Below, one piece after another: positions 28,101 through 39,457 of a DNA stretch of 64,000 nt. The translations under genes and the position numbers were made by a program. How positions within the stretch are numbered: the first letter of the stretch is position 1; each line of letters opens with the position of its first letter. The stretch lies in NCBI RefSeq assembly GCF_040436345.1, contig NC_133230.1, forward strand, positions 8,267,297 through 8,331,296, written 5' to 3'. The notes beneath the pieces are model-generated. The model ran no database searches. It had not been told where the DNA came from and was given only the letters and a program-made list of their open reading frames with translations. This DNA is from Pagrus major (taxonomy: Eukaryota; Chordata; Actinopteri; Spariformes; Sparidae).

Positions 28101-31100
28101 ACATCAGTTTGCAGGCTAATTAGCTGCTCAGCTGGAGCATTTTCTGATATTTCCCCTAATACCATTTCTTTTCATTTTTGATACTAAAAAAAGCTATTAA
28201 CAAAACATTTAAAAACATGGTGACATTATGGCATATGACTTGATTAAATCAGCTTTAAACGGTAATTTCAACTATCGAGGTTGCAACTTAATGGCCAATA
28301 TTGAAACGAGAACGACTGAGATAACCCGACTTTTGGTATCTTAGAGGTCAACACCTTTTTATAATGCAACCCGTAGTATATTTTAATTACACCCTTCTTG
28401 CACTGGTAAATGATCAAGTCTTTCAAACTCGAAGGCTGGAGTCTTAAATTTTAAGCTCAGCCTTTAAAAAAAAGAAAAACTGCAGGCATAGAGGAGAACA
28501 TGGCGCTCATGGTAAGATTTCATTTTTATTTCAAAGTCATCCGTTTTATTTAAGGAATTATGCTTATGCCTGCATCCCCACAGCATAGAAGCTACCAAAA
28601 GAACAACTACTACTACTGTATCTAGCCAATAGTTAATACATGCTAACAAAAATAAATAAATAAATAAATAAATGATTCACAATAGCATTATTTGTTAATG
28701 CACATTCTCTCTACTTGTTTTAAGTATTTCTGTTTATATTAATTAATAAAACTGTACCATAATATATGGATCATTTTCATCCAAAATGTAAATGTTTTTA
28801 TTAATTTTAAGGTACTTTTAAGGTAGTAGTAGTAGTAGTTTATTGTAGCTGTGGGAGCCTTGTAGTAGATGTTTGCATCAGCATTGATAACAGACCTTGT
28901 TCTACTCCAGCAGCGGTAAACAACTACTCAGTAATCTGAATCACCAGCTACTGTTATTGTGCCTCTGTAAGCAATTCTGTTATTACCCGAATGTGTGTTT
29001 GTGTTTGTGTGTGCGCATGCAAGTGATTGTGCGTTTCTCTGAATTGAGGGAGAGGGAGTGGCGGGGGGGGACGTGTGAGGAGGCAGAGTGATCACACGCC
29101 ATTGTTTTCATTCTCAGGTTGTTTTTGTCCCCTGGTCACTCTGCTCTCTTGCATAATGGCCTCCACTGAGGCAAAACACACCGTGCATGCTTGTGCTCGT
29201 GCACATGTGTGCATCTGCTTGTGGGTGTTTTTGTGTGTGCCAGTGATGGTAATTTTGGTTGTTATTTACAGCAATGGGGTACTTCAAAACAATGTGATTC
29301 AGATTTTACTCATGTGTTTGGCTTCGTGAGGGGCCTTGTTGTTTGCTCTGTTAGGAGTCAGTCTGTGTGTGCTTTAGTGCGGGTTTGAAATGTTATGAAA
29401 AGGTTATTTTTTGATAAATAATGTTTTCTGTGGGAGAGAGGAGCTTCTGCTGGTGGACCTCTTACATACAGAACCTATATAACACACTGATGGAAAGGAC
29501 CAAATGAAAAAGCATAATAGGTCTCCTTTAATATTACACTACACCACATCATGTTAAAAAAAAAACCCCAAAATAACATGTTGGCTGCAGTTTTTTTTAT
29601 CATCAGTGGCTTTTTTTCCCCACACGGGTTTCACAGACATCCTTATGTATCTTCCTTTTATACTGTCACAGTCCATTAATAATATTAGAAGGTATTAAAG
29701 TCTCTGGAGACACATTAAGAGGATAATGGCCATACTCACATATCACTGAATACAGATCGACTAATAGCAGCAGTGCTCAGAAAGTGCACTACTGAACTGA
29801 CAAGAACATCGTTTACTTCCAACAAGTAATTAAAAGAGACAGTGTGTCGCATAATTACATTAACATTACATGGCTACATTAACTTTTCCCTTGATTGTCT
29901 TCATTTCAGTGTTGTAATATAAACATTTTCATCTATTCCGAAGTGTAAATTCCTTCATAACGTAATGCAATCACTCATCATGAAAAGCTAAGTTTCCTTA
30001 TCTTCCATTCTCTCCCTTTTTCTCTGTCCCTCATCATCTTTTATCTATATGCTTAATTACCCAGTAGATGGATGAACGTTGCCCTTTCTCCTCTGTCTTC
30101 ACTCAGCTGCATGAATTATCATGAAAGGTTACAGTTACAGAGAACGGCAATTAAATGTCAGACGGTTGATGCTCTCTAGCCGAGGGCCTCTGATTTGGGT
30201 GCTAATCGCCTGATCAGACATTGACAGAAAAGGGCGTCGAAGGGAGAGATTCCTAGAAGAAAGGGAGCAGGGGAGGTTGGATGACAAAAATCAATTTCTG
30301 CAAGTATCTGTGTGGCTTTCTTTGAGTGCGTTTTTATGATAAAGTTATACATTTAAAGAGTCATATGCACTCATACTGGCTTTTTTTGAAAAATAAACCA
30401 TAATCAAGTTGGACGAAAAGGAAGATATTGCTTTCGGATGTTCTTTCCAAAAGGTGAATCTTGTCGAACACTGTGCAGCACTGATACCAATTTGCTTTAA
30501 TTCTCTTGTACTTTGGGAGGGTCATTTCGAGCCCTTTTGGGGGCCCTATGCCAAATGTTGTTAAGAGGCCCATATTTTGGGATGGATCTTGGGGATTCTA
30601 CACCCTATAAAGCATGCAACATTTAAATGCATCATTCCAGTGCACTTTAGGAGGAAAAGAGGCTTGATCCATGTAAAACTCTTAACAGCTTTTTTTTTTA
30701 TTAAATCTCATATTCAAATCTGAGGTCATGCAACTGCATAGTGTGCATATAGCAAGACATGGCCTTGGAAAAAGTGGGCCGACAAGTCCAACATATTAAA
30801 GTCTCATCCTGGAGAGAACATTGAGTTATAATGGGTTTTGGTAATGAGGCGAAGGGATCACAGCATCAAAGGTCAAAGCTAATACACCAGATCAACCTCT
30901 TCACTGACAATTACTCCGCTATCCGCCAACTAGGTCAGCAAACGCTTTTTGTACAATTAATGTACATGTTCTCTTGGCTCCAAAACATATAATTTTGACA
31001 CACATGTAACATGTCTAACAGTCTGTAACAAACAAATCCTAATCTCTCTCTCTCTCTCATGGCTTGCAGTGTACAGATCCAGGCAGTGAATACCATCGGC

Positions 31101-32063
31101 TCCAGTCCCTTGAGTCCAGCCCTGCTGGCGAGGACACGCCCTCTCCCTCCGGCCCCGCCCCCTCTCGAATGCTCGGCGGCCGGCCCTCAGAGCCTGAAGC
31201 TGAAATGGGGCGAAAATGCCAGCAACACGCACACTCGCGCCCTGCTTGCTGACGACATGGTCTACACACTACAGATGGAGGACAAGAACCACAGGTGGAG
31301 TAAACAGACACACAGTTACACCATAGTTTACCTCACCTGAGAAGTTGTCAGCTTACTGTGTACCAGTGTACAGGGATCAATGTCAAACAATCCATAAACA
31401 TTAGATTTATACATTTAAGAAAAACAAGAACCTCAAGTTTTGTTCACACTCTGCACCTCATCATATGTGCTTCAGTCATTTACAGCGGCCCCTACACCCT
31501 CTGCAGTACTTCATAGTTTACACTAAGCTTATACTAACACTGGACACGAAACGGCTGCATAGTGGATGATGGAGTGCCTTCTTTACGCTGCCTGCTCAAC
31601 TGTGTGTGATTCAATTCACAACACGGGGAGAGCCCCATGAGAGCAGGCTGGATGTAGATTAGTGACGAACAATACGTCTCAAATCAATATCTTCATATTA
31701 ATATGGATTGTCCATAAATATATCTACATATAGCAAGTGCATGCAAAAACATAGACAATAATCAAACCAATAAGAAAATATAACTACTAATACTACAACT
31801 ACTACCACTACTACTACTATTATTACATATATCAATACTACTACTACTGCTACCACTACTACTGCTACTACTACTACTACTACTATCACTAAATATACCA
31901 ATACTACTACTACTACTACCACCACTACTACTACCACTATACTATTACCACTACTCCTACTACTTCTACTGCTACTACTACTAATAGTACTATACTGCCA
32001 GCACTACAACTATACTGCTACCACTTATATTACTGTTACTTCTACTTTAATAATAATAATAAT

Positions 32064-32098
<35 letters not shown>

Positions 32099-35000
32099 AA
32101 TGTTATATAGCACCATTAAATCAAGCAGCACCTGCTTTGACATAAATCAACTAAAATAATGCAGCACACTCTTACTCAGTGTAAATTGTTACAAGAGAAA
32201 ACCATAAATTATTTAAATGACTCACTCAGTTAATTTTTAAGTGAAACCTTCTTTAGAATTAATAATTTGGCTTACTGTAATACTTTTATATTCCTATTAA
32301 TTAATTCCACTTAATTCCTTATTGAATGAAAGCCCAGCCCCGGCCTACATTGTTTTACTCTTAACAGCAGTAGCAACAACCAACTAGGGATTTACTTTAA
32401 TGAGCTATGCATGTAAGTGAAAGCTTTTTTTTTAATGAGAATATTAATGTTTTTTCTTTGGTTTGTAGATGTTTTTAGTCAAAAGAGGCACTCATCAACA
32501 CTATACACACATCTATAGAGACAAGATTAGTAGATATTTCTTATGTGGAGCTTCAGTTAAGAGCAGGGATTACACCTGTTATGTTCCCCTGAGAGGATGT
32601 GCTCTCTAAACCTCCTAAACCTCCACCTTGCACACAACAATCCCCAGACTCCTTAACCCACAGCTAGTCAATACAGCTAATCAAGAGCCAGAAGGTCAAT
32701 ACCACACACAAACCGCAGACAGTCACACACAATGTGATGCAGTAACCAGATGTACCAGTGAGTGGTCACGTTGAGGGCATCCGGAGCCAGCCGGGGATAC
32801 AGCCTCCAACAATTAACCCTTCGTTTCACTGGCTGCTCAGCCAGGAGTGACAAAAAGAGACACGGGAAGAATTAGCAGACTGAGGAGAGGAAAAGGCAGA
32901 ACAATTTAATGTTCGCACTTCAAGACCATTTGTACACTGTAGCAGAAGTAGCGAAGAGAGGGACAAATAAATAAATAGGAAACAGACTAAACCATAAAGC
33001 CGCTAGGAGCCACTTTTATCTGCCCACCTGTCGGATTGTCTCGCTCCCTGCCTCCGTTCAGCCCTCTGCCATTCATGGTTGGCTGTCTATCAGCGTTTGA
33101 ATTAAGGCTTGGCTGGCATCACGTTGGCACCCCTGGAATGGTCCAGAGTGCAGCAGGCAGCAGATGGGGCCCCCTCTGGCAGGCTGCGATCTGTTAACCT
33201 CTCCGATACATACGCACACAGACACACAGAGCCATGCACGTAGGCACAAACACACACGCCCCGCTCGCCAAATTAAAACAGCTTTCACAGTTTAGAGTTT
33301 TATTTACCCTTTTCCCGTTGGCACCGTGATTAGCGTGGCAGTGTGCTAGTCTGTGTGAACGTTGCTTGGATGCACTTGTGTATATATATATTCACATGTC
33401 TGCATGCAAGGTATTTGGATCAGATGGTATTTTTGAGAATCACCCATTTGTGTTCACCTGCATATGTGAGCAAGTGATTTGTAAGCACTTCATTTGCTGC
33501 AAATTGAAGAGAAATGTTAGTTTAGTTGATTCTCTCATTTTTTCCTCTGATTATACTCAATTGGCCCGGTTTTTTTCTTTATCCTCATGGAAACGGCAAC
33601 ATAATAGCCCATCCTGATCATAAAACCATTACATGCTCACATAAATAATCTACTTATCTCTATTTTTCTGTATTTTAAAATGTTTTGGATCTAATGATTG
33701 GCACTGAAAAAAAAATTTAAGTGGCTTTTGTCATTGAATTTAGAGAAAAGGAAGGTCAGGGTTTGTTTTGATCCCACTGTAGATTTTGGTTTGATCTGAG
33801 AAGAGCCTTAAATTGGTCTATTTGTGTCCATGTTTGTCCCTTCCTGCCCTCTGATAGCAGACATTTAGTTGATTCAAGTGCAAGTAAATTTAGCTTATTT
33901 GTCCTTCAAGCTGGAATGTTGTTTTTTTTTCCCTCATATTTCATATTATTCAATTTTGCATTCCCAGTTAGTATTTTTTATTTTCATGGGGTTGTACTGA
34001 CATTTTTTCAGTTATTTCTACTTTTTGCAGATTTTTCACACAAATATATGTTATATTTATACATTTAGATCAGAGTAAAAGCATCCAAGGTTGTGTATTG
34101 CAGTAGTGGCTATTTAGGGCTGTATTTATGAAAATACAGTTATTTTTTACAGGAAACTGTTATTATATTTATTGCAATTATTTGATCATTGAAAACGCAT
34201 GAATTATATGTATTCAAGGATAGCAATAGAATGGAATGATGGAAAAAGACCTTTTGGACCTTTAGGTTTTGCATGTGGTTGGACCTCCACTTATGCGCAT
34301 TTCCAGGTACACTCTGATAGAAATCCAGATAATTGGATTTGTGTATGTAACACAGATAAACAATAGCAGCATCTCAACACAGCCTGAACACACAATCATT
34401 ATTAAACTCTCTCTTCTTCATCTCCATCATTTCCTCTACCAGGAAACTGTCCGTAAACTCTATAATTGGCCGAAATCGCTCCGTAATGGCGATGTGTGAT
34501 TCCTGACTGGTTCAACCTAATTGCCTTTGCTCATTACTTGCAGCTACTGGTGGTTATGACAGTGCGTCGAGGTGTATTAGGGGCTGCATTAGCGGGGCAT
34601 CACCATCTGTTGAACATAGTGTGTGTTAGTGTGTGTGCGTGCGTGTGTGTGTTTTATCACCAGATGAGACGGAGCCTGTTTACGATGCTCCTCCTCCTCC
34701 TTCGCTCTTCCTCTTCCCCCCTTTGCTTTCTCATCACGCTCCATTAGAACGATTTAGCAGGAAAAAAAGGCAATGAAGGAATCGCCATGGCAACCAGATG
34801 CTTCATTGCTAATCACGATGTATCGAGGGGGAGACTGGAAGGGCAACTTTATTGAATCTGGAAAAATACAAACAACAACAAAAACATATTGAATGGCCAG
34901 CTACGGTTTCTGGAAACATAATTTCAGATCCGGCCAATAAATTCCGTCAGTGTCATTTTTTTAACCAAATAGCATTACTGTCTCTTTATCTTTTTGACTT

Positions 35001-38000
35001 TGTCCCTCTGTCTCTGTATCTCTCTCTTTGTCTCTGGATGGTCTAATTTGTATTTATTCATCTCATTCTGTTGTCCCTCCCTCCCTCCACATCCATCCTC
35101 TTATTGCTTTTCTCCCATTCACATGTCTTTGTGGGGTGTCAGATGATAATAAAAAAAGCTGTTTTCTTAGGTTCACGATATTAAATCCCATTACTTTCCT
35201 TTCCCCCCTTTGCCTTCTCTGTCTTTCTCCCACAGCTTATTTTTTCCGTCCTTATCTCAACGCATGCAGACCTGTTGCTCCTGCTCTGTCCCCATTAGCT
35301 CGTGGCTTTTTTTTCATTTTCGCTTGTTTTCCTCGTGCTGCTGTTGCCCTTTAAGCTGGTTGACTTTGTTTGATTTTTCTCATTTCCCTGTCTCTTCATT
35401 ACACAAATGCCCTCTGGCAGGGGCGCAGTGCAAATAAGGTTCCAACCTTGTGAATGCAGGTGGAGAAACAGGCACAAGGGGCAAAACTGGGGTGCAGTAG
35501 CTGTCGTTCATAACAATTATCCATTCATACATCCTTGCCTATGCCCGTCCACCCTTTAATCCATCTAACATCCCCTTTTCTGTCCTCCTTTCTTTAATTC
35601 ATCTAACAAATGTTGCTTCTTTATTCATCCATCCATATTATGTTTTCATCTGTCATTTCACAATCCTTCATCCTTATACTCAGACATTTCTTTCTTTGCC
35701 TACATCCATTTGTTTTTCAGCCAGGAGCTAGCCACTTTGAAAGACAAGCTTCTCTGTCTCTTATGCTAACCCTATCAAGCAAGTAGCAATCCAGTAGTTT
35801 CTTCACATTGATAATTTGAGTGTTTTCAATTAATATTTGTACATATTGTCCCATAAATGGATACAGTTTCTACTTTCTGTGCATTGCTGACAAATTGTGA
35901 TGCTTGAAAAAGCTCCTTTTCATATCAGCTAAAATTGATACTTGAAAAGGAGCGTCTGACTGAAAAGCCTTCAAGGTTCTACCTGCCTTTGGAGAAAAAA
36001 ATGCACGAACAAAGATTAATGATTTAATGATGAATTTAATAAATTAAATAATATTTTATGATGTCAGAAGAAGAAATTCCAGTTTGAGTACAGGAAAGTG
36101 GCTAGAAAAACAATAGCATGTCCTTGCTTGTCTGCTCCTAACATCTCCCTTTCTGCCCTCCCCTGCTCCTTGTTGTGGTTAATTTGTCGGCTGTTTGGCT
36201 CCGGACCAAGGGTGCAGTTCATCTCATTAACTGTGGCCTGGTGGTTTTGTGTGTGTGTGTGCGTGTGTTTATTATCTGGGCCCTGCCGAGTGTTAATTAC
36301 TTTTATGATGGAAAATTATGATAGTGGAAAAGCTGATGTATTTACTGCACAAACATAAAAATGACTAATTTCTCGGCCACGTGGTTGTTAGCTGAGAGAA
36401 TAAACAAGGGGAGACTCGGATGCACGTAGCGTTTACACCGCAGCCGCTGAACTAATTCAACCAGCGCTGGTGGTTAACTGTAAGGCCTGGCGGTGAGGCA
36501 AAGGATTAACAACATCGTATATCAGCCAGAGAAATGCATCACTTTTCTAGTGCAGCTGCATAAAGAGCTCATCTGGAGTTATAGCCTTCCACTAAACCAT
36601 GACCTCTCTCATCTCTTCTTTCTCTCTCGCTCCCTCTTCTTTCCCCTTGCAGCAAATCCTCTATCATTGTCTCCTCCACTCTTATAATTACCAGCCACCT
36701 CTCCTTCATACCCTCCTCTGACTTACTTCCTCCATCACTGCCTCCTATCTTCCCACTTGCCCCCGTCACCTTTGTCTTTCTCTATTCCCTCCTATAACTT
36801 TCTTTCCGCTCTCACCCAGACTTTCACCTGATTGTGCAGAAAAACTGATTGCAGAATAAATAACCCCTTTTCACCTCAAATCCCCATTTCTCTCCGATCC
36901 ACTCATTCGCTCACTTATCATGTCTCCTTCAGTCCATCAATCTGTCGATCTTGCCAGCCAGAAACTGTTTTTGGTGCTCGTTTATATCAGATTTGTGACT
37001 CTGGCCTGTCAGTATTCATCCTATGTGTTCATAAATCACCGCTATCTTTGTTAAGATGTACTCCAGAAGAGTTCTCGCCAGCATTCCTGTTTCTTTTCAA
37101 GGTTTCAGCTGCTTTTTTCTGAGGACAAGGCATCTAATGCCAAACCAAGGTCGATGCAGTGTGTTTTAAGAGTTAGCAAGAGGTGAATAACCCCTGTACT
37201 GATCAAATTAGGGCCAATATTAGAAGTAACAAGAGTTTGTTAGCTGGTAATGCCTGCTGTGGTGAGTCATGGGAAGTCCAGGAAAAATGAATCAATCCGA
37301 TCCTGAACAGAGTGTGAATCAGTCCCTGAAACTGGTTTCACTGATCAGTGTAATCATCCCTCACTGCTTGAGATGTGGTTTCTCAATCACATCTCTCCCT
37401 TCATCTATTCTATACATAGCACCATCACTCCTTTCTCTCACCTTCACCCCACTCCTCACCTTCTCCCTTGTCTTTGACTCACTTTCTCTTCCCGTCCTCG
37501 CCTTCACCCGTCGTTCTCATTCACAGATTTCCCTCTCAATTTGTGATTCATTTCCCGTGCCTTACTCTCTGTTATGTTCTCTCTTCAGGTTTGTGACAAT
37601 CTACCGTGGTCCCAGTCACACCTACAAGGTCCAGCGATTGACCGAGTCCAGCAGCTACAGCTTCAGAATACAGGCCATCAGTGATGCTGGGGAGGGTCCT
37701 TTCTCTGACACACACGCCTTCTGCACCACCAAGTCTGTCCCCCCTGCCCTCAAAGGTAAAATGACCAAGGAAACATTTGTACATAACCAGTCTCTAGACA
37801 AGGAAAAGTTTGTGTTATGCAACCAGGTTTAATTTAGTGATGTAGGAAGATTCCTAAAACCTGGAATTAGTTCGTATTTTTGCACTTCGGGTTCCTTTGT
37901 CTCTAAGTCGATAGGTGTTTTGAATGGGTTTTCAGTTAAATACCTGAAAAAAGCTCACTGGCTAACAGAGGGTTAATACATTGTTGTGTATTCCTCTACA

Positions 38001-39425
38001 ATCTACAATACATCAAAAAGTACTAATGTGTCTTCAAGAGGATGGTTGCTAACAAGTGGTTAAATGAGACTACAGAGGTTGTCGGCCACATTATACATCA
38101 TTACGCCGAACATGGAGACTCAGCGAGATTATATTCTGCTCTAATCCAAAATCTGATTGATATTAGCCTACAGAAAAGCATCATCCCTGCAGAAATGCAT
38201 TTATAGTTAGGGTACATTTTAACATATGAAGAGCTTAACTAGCTCCAGCAATTTAGGAGTTAAACTGGATGACCCAAAAGAGTCTGAACAATAAAAGTAA
38301 TTACATTTGTTTCTGTTTGGCTGTTAAGAGTTGGCATGTTTACTGTAGCCTTGCTTGATTATTGTCTCCAGTATGTGGTGTTTGCTGTAAACTGAGAGGC
38401 TGCGGTGGCTTATTATAGCTTCAATAATCACAGAGTATATTCGCAGGTGATATAACCGGAAATATGGGTATGACTGTGAGGCTGTGAATGTGCAGCACAG
38501 TATCTGTAAGTGGGAAAATAACAGCCTTAAGGGCCCAAAAAAGCTTCTGAGAAACTGTTAGCTGCGTCTGTGCTCTGTCCAAAGGTTTCTCTAAAAATCA
38601 GCTCTCATTTAAAAACAATAAAGAGCAGGTGGATTTGAGACCAATCAATGAACAGGTCCCTGGTTACAGATTAGAAAATGTGTGCAATATTTAGCACAGC
38701 AATAAATGTGATCAGAATTTGTTGTTGTTGTGTTATATCCGCTGTTAAATTGAATTATCTCCCAAGGATATTATAGCTTTGCAAAACAATTATTAATCAG
38801 AGAGAATCATTATCATGACTGCAACCATTACTGCTGATCTGAGGTATTAGATTCTGTGAGGAAGACGGATGTTAGTATTTACTAATAAAAAGGTGGTTAG
38901 AAATATCCTTCTGGATGCATTCTTGTGGTACCAAAGGGTTAATTCATTTCAAGAGAACTTCCTGTTGAGGTTGAATATATTTTTAGCGGGCCCAGATGTA
39001 GAAAACCCAAATATTTGTTCCACATTGCATTCCTTTTTCTGTTCTATTTCTGAAATCATGTTTTTGATGCCATTCATTCCATCAGCTCCCAGAGTGCACC
39101 AGCTGGAGGGGAACATGTGTGAGATCACATGGGAGACCATCCCACCAATGAGGGGAGATCCTGTGAGCTACGTGCTCCAGGTGCTGGTGGGACGCGAGTC
39201 AGAATACAAACAGGTTCGTGTCACACTCAGGCGCCCACACACACACACACACAGGTCATACGAGGATAGTGTGGAGAACTCCGGTGTGTTTGTAGTCGAG
39301 AGCCCCTCTTCAATTATTTGCTTCATTCATATTTTCTTGGAAGTGGCACTGGGGAGGATATTCGTTTAATCTCCCAGAGGAGGAGAATAATTCAGTTTGC
39401 AGTGATGCCCACACAAAAGACTGAA

Positions 39426-39457
<32 letters not shown>

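Noticed and set aside
31698..31937. Poly-valine 79-codon minus-strand frame
   Set aside because: Translation of the ACT/CTA trinucleotide array; not a protein.
37269..37832. 187-codon plus-strand frame read as one ORF
   Set aside because: Only 37589-37755 is exon (FN3-8). The upstream part is pyrimidine-rich intron and the downstream part runs past a donor site.
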